NCBI RefSeq assembly: GCF_001005085.2
Contig: NZ_LBMU02000055.1
Span: forward strand, 1-64,000
From: Streptomyces humi
GTDB taxonomy: Bacteria > Actinomycetota > Actinomycetes > Streptomycetales > Streptomycetaceae
DNA: 64,000 bases
Direction of reading: 5' to 3'
Shown piece by piece: positions 56,936-64,000 of this stretch (within the stretch, counting starts at the first letter, position 1; every line of letters begins with the position of its first letter). A program made the translations under genes and the position numbers. The notes below the pieces were generated by a model. It worked only from the letters and a program-made list of their open reading frames with translations. It did not search any database and was not told the origin of the DNA.

Positions 56936-58117
56936 TCAGGCCGATGTCCTGGCCGGGCGCGGGGTCCAGTGCCTGTCGGCGTGGTCCAGGTCGGCCAGCA
57001 GCCTTTCCATGTCGATCATCAGTGAGCCGTAGAAGTGCCATGCGCCCGGTTTCACCAGCGTGCCGTGACCGATGAGGTCGGTCATGGTCTGGTGCCAGGC
57101 CACCACGGTGTCTATCGCCTCTCGGAGCTGCTCGCGGGCGTCTGCGTCCGCTGGATCGACCGTGGAAGACGGCCTGGCGAATTCCCGGACCGCCGCCCCG
57201 GTCAGTCGGAGGGTGTGGGCGTACTTGTCGAGGAACTGCTGCCCCAGATGATGGTCGGCGTGGCTGTCGTGTGCGTTGTCGGCCAAGGTTCGCGCGATAC
57301 CGCGGACCTGGAGCGAGACCCCGCGCAGGGCCGTGAACGCTTTGCCGTAGGGCATGGAGCTGCTACGTGTTCGGGCGGCGCACCGCGGGTTCCATCGCAG
57401 GCTTTCGTCGGTCTGCCGCACGTGCTCCGCCGTGTTCGCCAGCCGTTGCTCCAGCCGGCGTGCCTGGTAGAGCCAGGTGTGCGCCTTCGAGGTGAGTTGC
57501 CGTCGGGCGAGTCCGTCACCCATGTCGGTCAGTAGTGTTCCCATGGCTCGGGCGAGGTCGCGCACGGCGGAGTCCGACTCGCTGAGGCGGAGTGGTGGCA
57601 GGACGAGCGCATTCACCGTGATGCCCACCACGGTTCCTGTCAGTGTCTGGGACACCGGGAGAACGAGGCCGTGTATCGGGTCGGTCGCCGTGGTGGCCAG
57701 GGCGATCACCGCGGTGGAGGCGCTCTGGAGGCGGTCTTCGGTGTTGCGGCGAGGTCCTGCCAGTACCGCGACGAGCGCGATGACCGCGACGGCACCTGCG
57801 GTCGGGCCCAGCATCTGTGTCGTCGTCAGGGCCAGGAGGAGCCCTGCCAGCTTCGTGCTGATGTTCCGTGCGGCTTGGGTCACCGACCGGTAGATCGTGG
57901 ATGCGTTGACCATCAGCAGAGCCGTGGCGACCGCGAGGTAGGGGCGGTCGTGGGCGGACCAGGGGGCTGTGACGGCCCAGGTGAGCGACGCGGCGATCAG
58001 CGTCTTGAAGCTGGTCACCGCGGGATCCGGGGCATCGGCGCGGAGGCGGCCGACGAGACGGCGGGCAGTGGCGCGAGGGCCGGCGGACCGTGACGCCGTT
58101 TTTGTTGATACATCCAC
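56936..58117 (-). CDS. FUSC/aromatic-acid-exporter family membrane protein
   Basis: Inner-membrane protein of 393 residues: about six N-terminal helices (residues 35-185, e.g. GAVAVIALVAVLAG) and a long cytoplasmic helical domain (190-393). The layout matches the aromatic acid exporter (ArAE/FUSC) families that extrude aromatic carboxylates. GTG start at 58117; the TTGATACATCCA box covers this start region, so repression or a different start is possible. Divergent from the NmrA-type gene. Confidence 0.88.
   Translation of the reverse strand: MDVSTKTASRSAGPRATARRLVGRLRADAPDPAVTSFKTLIAASLTWAVTAPWSAHDRPYLAVATALLMVNASTIYRSVTQAARNISTKLAGLLLALTTTQMLGPTAGAVAVIALVAVLAGPRRNTEDRLQSASTAVIALATTATDPIHGLVLPVSQTLTGTVVGITVNALVLPPLRLSESDSAVRDLARAMGTLLTDMGDGLARRQLTSKAHTWLYQARRLEQRLANTAEHVRQTDESLRWNPRCAARTRSSSMPYGKAFTALRGVSLQVRGIARTLADNAHDSHADHHLGQQFLDKYAHTLRLTGAAVREFARPSSTVDPADADAREQLREAIDTVVAWHQTMTDLIGHGTLVKPGAWHFYGSLMIDMERLLADLDHADRHWTPRPARTSA
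58105..58116. promoter_or_regulatory. MarR-type box over the exporter start
   Basis: TTGATACATCCA, 11 of 12 positions of the TTGA-N4-TCAA palindrome, overlapping the first codons of the exporter gene. Confidence 0.55.
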
Positions 58118-58260
58118 GAATGAGATGATGGCATTTCATATCGGAAATAGCGGGGTGAATCCGGCCACGTCGTCGTCGCTTGCGTGAGGGCCGGGCGGTC
58201 ATCTGTCTTGCGTGCCGAGGGGTGACTCTTGTGGCGATCATGGCTCAATCTCGTCCCATA

Positions 58261-58304
58261 GGTTGATCCGTCAACCGGAATGTGCTTCGGTTGACACATC
58301 AACC
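58261..58304. promoter_or_regulatory. Two MarR-type palindromes upstream of the NmrA-family gene
   Basis: GGTTGATCCGTCAACC (58261-58276) and GGTTGACACATCAACC (58289-58304), both full TTGA-N4-TCAA palindromes, 28 bp apart, ending 27 bp before the start. Confidence 0.7.
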
Positions 58305-58330
58305 ATCCCTCCGTGAACAGGAGCAGTGGC

Positions 58331-59281
58331 ATGAGTGAGAAGAAGGTCATCGCGGTCGCCGGAGCCACCGGTGCGCAGGGAGGCGGCGCCGCGCGGGCGA
58401 TCCTCGCCGATCCCGACTCGGGGCTCACCGTGCGCGCGCTGACCCGGAACCCCGACTCACCGGCCGCCAGGGAGCTCGCGGAGCTGGGGGCGGAGGTCGT
58501 ACGGGCGGACTTCCATGACGAGCCGACCGTGCACAAGGCGTTCCAGGGTGCGTATGGCGCCTTCCTCGTCACCAACTTCTGGGCGCATGGTTCGGCGGCC
58601 AAGGAGACGGAGGAGATCGAGGTCCTGGCGCGGGCCGCGAAGGAGGCGGGCCTGCGGCACGTGGTGTGGTCGACGCTGGAGGACACCCGCGAACTGCTGC
58701 CGCTGGAGGACGAGCGGATGCCCGTTCTCCAGGAGAGGTACAACGTGCCGCACTTCGACGCCAAGGGGGAGGGCAACGAGCTGTTCCGGCAGGCCGGGGT
58801 GCCGACCACTTTCCTGAACACCACCTTCTTCTTCCAGGGCTTCCTGTCGATGATGGGCCCCAAGCGCGCCGAGGACGGCGTGCTGACGCTGACCCTGCCG
58901 CTCGAGGACGGCAAGCTGCTGGCGGGTGTGGACGTGGATGACATCGGCCGCACGGCGCTCGCCATCCTCAAGGACGGTGAGCGGTTCGTCGGCCGGACCG
59001 TCGGCCTCGCCGGCGACCACCTGACCGGCGCCCAGTACGCGCAGAAGCTCGGTGCGGCGATCGGCGAGCCGGTGCGCTTCCAGTCGGTGCCCTACGACGT
59101 CTTCCGCTCCCTGGGCGTACCGGCGGGCGACGAGATCGCCAACATGTTCCAGTACTACGGCGACTTCGACCAGGAGTTCACCGGCGCCCGCGACCTGGAC
59201 CTCCTGCGGGAGATCAACCCGGCGCTCAAGAGCTTCGACGACTGGCTCGCCGAGAACGCCGCGCACATCCAGGTGGGCTGA
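58331..59281 (+). CDS. NmrA-family NAD(P)-binding protein
   Basis: Atypical SDR of 316 residues. Cofactor loop VAGATGAQGGGAARAIL at the N-terminus and the NmrA pattern LTRNPDSPAARELAELGAEV, then FLVTNFWA. The usual YxxxK catalytic pair is missing, so it may act as a redox sensor or azoreductase/quinone-reductase-like enzyme. AGGAG precedes the ATG at 58331. Two strong MarR-type palindromes in front; a MarR gene follows 69 bp downstream. Confidence 0.9.
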   Translation: MSEKKVIAVAGATGAQGGGAARAILADPDSGLTVRALTRNPDSPAARELAELGAEVVRADFHDEPTVHKAFQGAYGAFLVTNFWAHGSAAKETEEIEVLARAAKEAGLRHVVWSTLEDTRELLPLEDERMPVLQERYNVPHFDAKGEGNELFRQAGVPTTFLNTTFFFQGFLSMMGPKRAEDGVLTLTLPLEDGKLLAGVDVDDIGRTALAILKDGERFVGRTVGLAGDHLTGAQYAQKLGAAIGEPVRFQSVPYDVFRSLGVPAGDEIANMFQYYGDFDQEFTGARDLDLLREINPALKSFDDWLAENAAHIQVG

Positions 59282-59319
59282 GCGGGACGCGCACGCGGCC
59301 GACTCCGGGCGCCTATTCG

Positions 59320-59344
59320 GTGAACTGTCAACTACGTTTACACT
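59320..59344. promoter_or_regulatory. Weak MarR-type box and -10 of the first MarR gene
   Basis: GTGAACTGTCAA (59320-59331) precedes TACACT (59339-59344), whose +1 would fall on the ATG at 59351: a leaderless, probably self-regulated transcript. Confidence 0.5.
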
Positions 59345-59350
59345 TGTGCC

Positions 59351-59818
59351 ATGGAACAGACGGTGCGTTGGCTGACGGCGGAGGAGCAGCATGCGTGGCG
59401 GAGCTTCGTCCGCATGCATGAAAGGCTCATGGGCCGCTTGTCCCGCCTGCTTCAGACGGAGTCCAACGTGTCGCCCGCGGACTTCGCCGTACTGGTCGAG
59501 CTGACCGACGTGCCGGACGGGCGGCGGCGGTTCCTGGACCTGGCCAGGGCACTGGAGTGGGAGAAGAGCCGGATGTCCCACCACATCGCCCGGATGATGA
59601 AACGTGGGCTGGTGGAGCGGGACGAGTGCCCCGAGGACGGCCGTGGCGCGTTCGTGGTGATCACGGACGAGGGGCGGGCGATGATCGAGGCCGCCGCCCC
59701 GCGGCATGTCGAGGCCGTGCGTGAGCTCTTCCTGGACAACGTCACGCCGGCCGAGCTGCGGCTGCTGGCTCGGATCTCCGAGCGTGTGGTGGAGAAACTC
59801 GACGAGGAGCCGGCCTGA
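59351..59818 (+). CDS. MarR-family regulator, first paralogue
   Basis: 155 residues. Winged helix: FLDLARALEWEKSRMSHHIA followed by the wing ECPEDGRGAFVVITDEGR. The WEKSRMSHH recognition helix is almost the same as in the second MarR at 61848, so both may read the same TTGA-N4-TCAA box. Start ATG lies at the expected +1 of a TACACT promoter, suggesting a leaderless mRNA. It sits beside NmrA, AhpD and pirin genes, all with boxes in their promoters. Confidence 0.92.
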   Translation: MEQTVRWLTAEEQHAWRSFVRMHERLMGRLSRLLQTESNVSPADFAVLVELTDVPDGRRRFLDLARALEWEKSRMSHHIARMMKRGLVERDECPEDGRGAFVVITDEGRAMIEAAAPRHVEAVRELFLDNVTPAELRLLARISERVVEKLDEEPA

Positions 59819-59882
59819 CCGCAACGGGCGGCCGGCGTGCGGGACAGCCGGGGCGTCGTCGTCGTACGGCGGCCGGCTGCCG

Positions 59883-60374
59883 CTACTCGTCGTGCGGCGG
59901 CGGTACCGGGTGCCTGCTCATGATCGACACGCGATTGAACGCGTTGATGGTGACCGCCGCCCAGATCGCGGCCGAGATCTGGTCCGAAGTGAGAACCTGC
60001 CGGGCGGCCTCGTAGGCGGATGTCTGGGCGTCGGCGTCCACCGGATCGGTGGTGGCCTCGGCCAGTGCCAGGGCGGCGCGCTCCGAGGGAGTGAACAGGC
60101 CGGTGTCCCGCCACGCGCTCAGGACACCGAGCCGCTGCGGTGATTCACCGGCGCGCAGGGCCGCTCTGGTGTGCACGTCGAGGCAGTAGGCGCAGCCGTT
60201 GAGCTGTGACACGCGGAGGTTGATCAGCTCCACGGTGGTGCGGTCGAGCCCCGCCTCGGAAGCCGTTGCCCGGACCGCCTCCGAGACCTGCACCAGGGCA
60301 TGGAAGGCCTTGGGGCTCTGCTTGTCGATGAAGATCCTGCGGGGTGCGGAGCCGGGGATGGGGTGGTCGTTCAC
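59883..60374 (-). CDS. AhpD-like peroxidase/carboxymuconolactone decarboxylase-family protein
   Basis: 163 residues, single AhpD core. Redox motif CAYC within QLNGCAYCLDVHTRAAL, preceded by VELINLRVSQ. Such proteins reduce peroxides using a CxxC pair with a downstream His. The start GTG at 60374 has AAGGAGG 7 nt before it; the longer frame upstream lacks this. Divergent from the pirin gene with a TTGATGTGACAA box between. Confidence 0.9.
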   Translation of the reverse strand: MNDHPIPGSAPRRIFIDKQSPKAFHALVQVSEAVRATASEAGLDRTTVELINLRVSQLNGCAYCLDVHTRAALRAGESPQRLGVLSAWRDTGLFTPSERAALALAEATTDPVDADAQTSAYEAARQVLTSDQISAAIWAAVTINAFNRVSIMSRHPVPPPHDE

Positions 60375-60459
60375 GTCGGGGCCTCCTTCGGGCCACGCTC
60401 GCGGTGGCCTGTGCTCGGGTGAGAGCTGTGGCCATCGGCCTGCCTCCGTGGCATCATAG

Positions 60460-60471
60460 TTGATGTGACAA
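60460..60471. promoter_or_regulatory. MarR-type box between AhpD-like and pirin genes
   Basis: TTGATGTGACAA within GTTGATGTGACAAC; one base off the TTGA-N4-TCAA palindrome. Lies 37 bp before the pirin start. Confidence 0.55.
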
Positions 60472-60496
60472 CCAGATCGTGTGGGAGGTGCTCCCG

Positions 60497-61486
60497 GTGA
60501 GCAACGTGGAAACGGACGCCGCGGCGCTGCACTGCGGCGAGCTCGTCGAAGGCGACCGTCCGGCCGGAGCGCCCCGGGTCGATGTCCTGGCCGCACGCGA
60601 GGTCCCCCTGGGGGGTCCGCGTGCGATGCGCGTGCGGCGGACGCTGCCCCAGCGGGCGCGCACCCTGATCGGCGCCTGGTGCTTCGCCGATCACTACGGC
60701 CCGCACCAGGTCACCGCGGCCGGCGGCATGGACCTGCCCCCGCATCCGCACACCGGCCTACAGACGGTGAGCTGGCTCTTCAGCGGCGAGATCGAGCACC
60801 GCGACACCCTCGGCACCCACGCCCTGGTCCGGCCCGGCGAGATGAACCTCATGACCGGCGGATACGGCATCGCTCATTCCGAGGTCTCCACCGCGAACAC
60901 CACCGTCATCCACGGCGTCCAGCTGTGGGTCGCGCTTCCCGCGGAACACCGCGACACCGCCAGGGACTTCCAGCACCACGTGCCCGAACCCGCGCAGGTC
61001 GACGGGGCCGAGATCAGGGTCTTCCTGGGCTCGCTCGCCGGCCGGACCTCCCCGGTCCGGACCTTCACCCCGCTGCTCGGCGCCGAGATCGTCCTCGAAC
61101 CGCACGCGACGCTCACCCTCGCCGTGGACGCCGGCTTTGAGCACGGCCTCCTCGTGGACAGCGGGGACGTCCGCCTGGTCGACACCGTGCTGCGGCCCGC
61201 CGAACTCGGCTACGTCCCGCGCGGCGCGGACGCCCTGACGATGGTCAATGAGACCGACGCCTCCGCGCGGACCGTGCTCCTCGGCGGGCCTCCCTTCGGG
61301 GAGGAGATCGTCATGTGGTGGAACTTCATCGGCCGCAGCCACGAGGACATCGTGAAGGCCCGCGAGGACTGGGAGGCCTCCTCGGACCGCTTCGGCGTCA
61401 TCGAGGACTTTCCCGGCGGCCGCCTCCCCGCGCCGGCCCTCCCGAACGCCGTCATCACACCGCGCCGCAACCCACCGACCCGCTGA
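60497..61486 (+). CDS. Pirin-family protein
   Basis: Bicupin of 329 residues. The pirin metal motif appears as DLPPHPHTGLQTVSWLFSGE with EHRDTLG, followed by GEMNLMTGGYGIAHSE. Some pirins have quercetinase activity, others act as redox-sensitive regulators. The GTG at 60497 has GGGAGG 8 nt ahead. It forms a short operon with the GNAT gene (22 bp) and the second MarR gene. Confidence 0.92.
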   Translation: MSNVETDAAALHCGELVEGDRPAGAPRVDVLAAREVPLGGPRAMRVRRTLPQRARTLIGAWCFADHYGPHQVTAAGGMDLPPHPHTGLQTVSWLFSGEIEHRDTLGTHALVRPGEMNLMTGGYGIAHSEVSTANTTVIHGVQLWVALPAEHRDTARDFQHHVPEPAQVDGAEIRVFLGSLAGRTSPVRTFTPLLGAEIVLEPHATLTLAVDAGFEHGLLVDSGDVRLVDTVLRPAELGYVPRGADALTMVNETDASARTVLLGGPPFGEEIVMWWNFIGRSHEDIVKAREDWEASSDRFGVIEDFPGGRLPAPALPNAVITPRRNPPTR

Positions 61487-61508
61487 CCTCCCCTGCGAAA
61501 GGCACATC

Positions 61509-61847
61509 ATGAGCGAGTCCTCCACCACCACGGCCGTCGAGCGGGTGGACGGCGGTCACCGGTACGACATCCTGGTCGACGGCCGGCGCGCCGGCCTGAC
61601 CGCCTACCGTGACCTGGGCGCGCAGCGCGTCTTCTTCCACACGGAGATCGACGAGGCCTTCGCGGGCCAGGGCCTGGGCGCGCAGCTGGTCCAGCAGGCG
61701 CTCGCCGACGTGCGCGCGTCCGGAATGCGGATCGTCCCGGTCTGCCCCTACGTCGCCAAGTTCCTCAAGCGGCACGACGAGTTCGCGGACATCACCGACC
61801 CGGTCACACCCGATGTCCTGCGGTGGCTGGAGGCCCAGCTTGGCTGA
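61509..61847 (+). CDS. GNAT N-acetyltransferase, YidJ/YjdJ-type
   Basis: 112 residues, the short acetyltransferase fold. The acetyl-CoA loop is EAFAGQGLGAQLVQQALADV, followed by RIVPVCPYVAKFLKRHDEF. Acceptor unknown; such proteins acetylate small amines or protein ends. Starts 22 bp after pirin and its stop abuts the second MarR start. Confidence 0.9.
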   Translation: MSESSTTTAVERVDGGHRYDILVDGRRAGLTAYRDLGAQRVFFHTEIDEAFAGQGLGAQLVQQALADVRASGMRIVPVCPYVAKFLKRHDEFADITDPVTPDVLRWLEAQLG

Positions 61848-62324
61848 GTGGTCCGGGTGAACAGGGCATCAGGACGGTTCGGTCCGGCGGAGGGTGACGC
61901 CTGGCGCTGTCTGGCCCGGATGCAGGAGAGGCTGCACGGCCGGGTGGCTCGCCGTCTCCAGGCGGACTCCGGCCTGTCCGCCGCCGACTACGTCGTGCTC
62001 GTCCATCTCACCGAGGCGGTCGGCGGCCGTATGCGCTCCGCGGACCTGGCCAGGGCGGTGGAGTGGGAGAAGAGCCGGATGTCGCACCAGATCTCCCGCA
62101 TGGTGAAGCGCGGGATGGTCCTCCGGGCGGAGTGCCCGGAGGACGGGCGCGGCGCGTTCGTGGTCGTCACCCCGGTGGGGCGGGAGATGATCCAGTCGGC
62201 CGCGCCCGGCCATGTGGCCACGGTGCGCCGTCTCTTCGTCGACCTCCTCACGCCGGAGGAACTCGGCACGCTCGCCGGCGTCGCAGGCCGTGTCGTCGAC
62301 CAGCTGGACAGACGGTCCGAGTAG
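61848..62324 (+). CDS. MarR-family regulator, second paralogue
   Basis: 158 residues; GTG at 61848 directly after the GNAT stop, or GTG at 61857. DNA-binding part: RSADLARAVEWEKSRMSHQI followed by ECPEDGRGAFVVVTPVGR. Clearly a duplicate of the 59351 gene (same recognition helix and wing). Third gene of the pirin operon. A perfect GTTGATGCATCAAC lies 59 bp after its stop, in front of the monooxygenase gene. Confidence 0.9.
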   Translation: MVRVNRASGRFGPAEGDAWRCLARMQERLHGRVARRLQADSGLSAADYVVLVHLTEAVGGRMRSADLARAVEWEKSRMSHQISRMVKRGMVLRAECPEDGRGAFVVVTPVGREMIQSAAPGHVATVRRLFVDLLTPEELGTLAGVAGRVVDQLDRRSE

Positions 62325-62382
62325 CTCCACGCCCGGCGGATGCGGAATAGACATCACCATGCCCGCGTTCCGAGACGGTGTA

Positions 62383-62396
62383 GTTGATGCATCAAC
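62383..62396. promoter_or_regulatory. Perfect MarR-type palindrome upstream of the second monooxygenase
   Basis: GTTGATGCATCAAC, a 14-bp perfect palindrome and the clearest example of the shared box, 22 bp before the start. Confidence 0.7.
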
Positions 62397-62417
62397 AAAA
62401 TGGAAAGGGTGAGGACG

Positions 62418-63524
62418 ATGCAGTTCGGCATCTTCACCGTCGGTGACGTGGCCACCGACCCGAACTCGGGTCGCACGCCGACCGAGCACGAGCGGATCAA
62501 GGCGATGCTCGCCCTCGCACAGAAGGCCGAGGAGGTGGGGCTGGACGTGTTCGCGACCGGCGAGCACCACAACAGGCCGTTCGTGCCGTCGTCCCCGACC
62601 ACCATGCTGGGCTGGATCGCCGCGCGTACCGAACGGATCATCCTGTCCACGTCGACCACGCTGATCACCACCAACGACCCGGTGAAGATCGCCGAGGACT
62701 ACGCGATGCTCCAGCATCTGGCCGACGGCCGCGTCGACCTGATGATGGGACGGGGCAACACCGGCCCGGTCTACCCGTGGTTCGGCAAGGACATCCGGCA
62801 GGGAATCGGTCTCGCCGTCGAGAACTACGCGCTGCTGCGGCGGCTGTGGCGGGAGGACGTCGTGGACTGGGAGGGGAAGTTCCGCAGCCCGCTGCAAGGC
62901 TTCACCTCCACTCCGCGGCCGCTGGACGGTGTCCCGCCGTTCGTCTGGCACGGCTCGATCCGCTCGCCCGAAATGGCCGAGCAGGCCGCGTACTACGGCG
63001 ACGGCTTCTTCCACAACAACATCTTCTGGCCCAGGGAGCACACCGGGAAGCTGATCGACCTGTACCGGCAGCGGTACGCGCACTACGGCCATGGCACCCC
63101 CGAGCAGGCGATCGTCGGCCTAGGCGGCCACGTCTTCATGCGCCACAACTCTCAGGACGCCGTCCGCGAGTTCCGCCCGGTCTTCGACCACTCACCGGTG
63201 ATGGGCGGCGGAATCTCCATGGAGGAGTACATGGAGCAGACCCCGCTGACCGTCGGCACCCCCGAGCAGGTCATCGAGAAGACGCTCACCTTCCGCGAGT
63301 ACGCGGGGGACTACCAGCGCCAGTTGTTCATGGTGGACGGCGGCGGCATACCGCTGAAGACCGCCCTGGAACAGATCGACATGCTCGGAGCGGAGGTCGT
63401 ACCGGTGCTCCGCAAGGAGTTCGCCGGGAATCGGCCGGTCGGCGTCCCCGACGCCCCCACCCATGCCTCGCTGCTCGCCGCACGCGATGCGGCCGGCGCA
63501 CCGACCGCCACACCGGCAGGCTGA
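62418..63524 (+). CDS. Luciferase-like FMN-dependent monooxygenase (CE1758-type), second copy
   Basis: 368 residues, paralogue of the enzyme at 47195-48382, sharing LDVFATGEHHNRPFVPSSP, TNDPVKIAEDYAML, GRGNTGPVYPWFGKDIRQG and PPFVWHGSIRSPE. It lacks the ~25-residue C-terminal extension of the first copy and has no FMN reductase beside it, so it may share that reductase or another flavin source. GAGGACG stands before the ATG. Directly behind a perfect MarR box; a TPR protein gene follows 38 bp later. Confidence 0.92.
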   Translation: MQFGIFTVGDVATDPNSGRTPTEHERIKAMLALAQKAEEVGLDVFATGEHHNRPFVPSSPTTMLGWIAARTERIILSTSTTLITTNDPVKIAEDYAMLQHLADGRVDLMMGRGNTGPVYPWFGKDIRQGIGLAVENYALLRRLWREDVVDWEGKFRSPLQGFTSTPRPLDGVPPFVWHGSIRSPEMAEQAAYYGDGFFHNNIFWPREHTGKLIDLYRQRYAHYGHGTPEQAIVGLGGHVFMRHNSQDAVREFRPVFDHSPVMGGGISMEEYMEQTPLTVGTPEQVIEKTLTFREYAGDYQRQLFMVDGGGIPLKTALEQIDMLGAEVVPVLRKEFAGNRPVGVPDAPTHASLLAARDAAGAPTATPAG

Positions 63525-63562
63525 AACCGTCCTTCACGGGACTTGGGGAACGGAGTTGGACG

Positions 63563-63994
63563 ATGACCGACAACTACAACGCATACCAGGCGACTGACGG
63601 CGTGTCACCAGATCGCTGGGCAAGCGCACTCCACCTCTTCGACAACGGGGCCGGCGTACCGCACGAGGAGACCACCAGGGAGCGCTGGGAGCGCGCTCAA
63701 CTGCTGTTCGAGGCCAGGGACTACATCGGCGCCGCACGGCTGCTCGGAGACGTTGTCGAGGAAGTTCCGGAACAGACGGGCCCCAGGCTCCTGCTGGCCC
63801 GTTCCTACTACCACTCCGCGCAACTCGGCCGTGCCGAAGAGCAACTGCGCCAGATCATCGAGCGCGATCCGGTGGAGCACTACGCGCACCTGATGCTCGG
63901 CCGGACTCTGCAACGCCAGGGTCGCCAGGACGAGGCGCAGCCGTGGCTGCGTATGGCTGCCGCGTTCTCCGGAGAGTTCCCGCACAGCGACTGA
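63563..63994 (+). CDS. Small TPR-repeat protein
   Basis: 143 residues. From about 40 on it consists of helix pairs in tetratricopeptide rhythm: RWERAQLLFEARDYIGAARL, PRLLLARSYYHSAQLGRAEE, YAHLMLGRTLQRQGRQDEAQ. TPR proteins hold partner proteins. GGAG stands before the ATG. It probably shares the transcript of the monooxygenase, and a helper role for that enzyme is conceivable. The gene is complete just before the window ends. Confidence 0.85.
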   Translation: MTDNYNAYQATDGVSPDRWASALHLFDNGAGVPHEETTRERWERAQLLFEARDYIGAARLLGDVVEEVPEQTGPRLLLARSYYHSAQLGRAEEQLRQIIERDPVEHYAHLMLGRTLQRQGRQDEAQPWLRMAAAFSGEFPHSD

Positions 63995-64000
63995 ACGATG

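Overview
The window is chromosomal DNA of a high-GC actinomycete, almost certainly a Streptomyces. The evidence is the strong G/C third-position bias, many GTG starts, probable leaderless mRNAs, two SsgA-like sporulation proteins, a rodlin, an MmyB-type regulator, and a sugar ABC importer that lacks its own ATPase. No rRNA, tRNA, CRISPR array, prophage or intact insertion sequence was seen.

Left part (1-22 kb). A truncated sensor kinase is followed by a lipoprotein deacetylase, a possible small structured RNA, a secreted GDSL lipase and an esterase. Next is a small flavonoid-type locus: quercetinase (queD), two tiny XapX membrane proteins, a MarR regulator with a perfect palindromic operator, a GH78 alpha-L-rhamnosidase and an MFS transporter with a divergent TetR regulator. 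Then come a cupin and zinc alcohol dehydrogenase with a divergent MmyB regulator, ribB with a HAD phosphatase, tsaC, a carbonic anhydrase, a GCS2-type ligase, a rodlin, and a GlxA-type regulator divergent from a dienelactone hydrolase.

Middle (23-43 kb). A glycan-foraging locus: GH3 hexosaminidase, GH5-like hydrolase, BadF-type GlcNAc kinase, GH3 glycosidase, a CUT1 sugar importer, GH38 alpha-mannosidase with a partner protein, an RpiR/MurR regulator, a SIS-domain protein and a GH84 hexosaminidase whose beta-propeller tail is cut off by an in-frame TAG. The transcription units share a 15-bp imperfect palindrome (TGRWTS-N3-SAWYCA). At four promoters it occurs as two boxes exactly 32 bp apart, which points to one RpiR-controlled regulon for host or fungal glycoprotein glycans.

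Right part (43-64 kb). A CoA-transferase pair with a carboxymuconolactone-decarboxylase fragment is followed by a disrupted stretch holding a perfect 19-bp hairpin. Next come an FMN-reductase/luciferase-like monooxygenase pair, a large LuxR-type ATPase regulator, two SsgA-like genes, a quinone oxidoreductase, TetR/SDR, an aromatic-acid exporter, NmrA, AhpD-like, pirin and GNAT proteins, two MarR paralogues, and a second luciferase-like monooxygenase with a TPR protein. Palindromes of the type TTGA-N4-TCAA recur in front of most of these units and suggest a second, MarR-controlled redox/electrophile-stress regulon.

Several genes look damaged or altered at their ends: the GH84 TAG, a 5-bp duplication at the alcohol dehydrogenase start, an ATT start for the GH5-like gene, an AraC-type protein without its DNA-binding domain, and a probable pseudogene at 20.4 kb.
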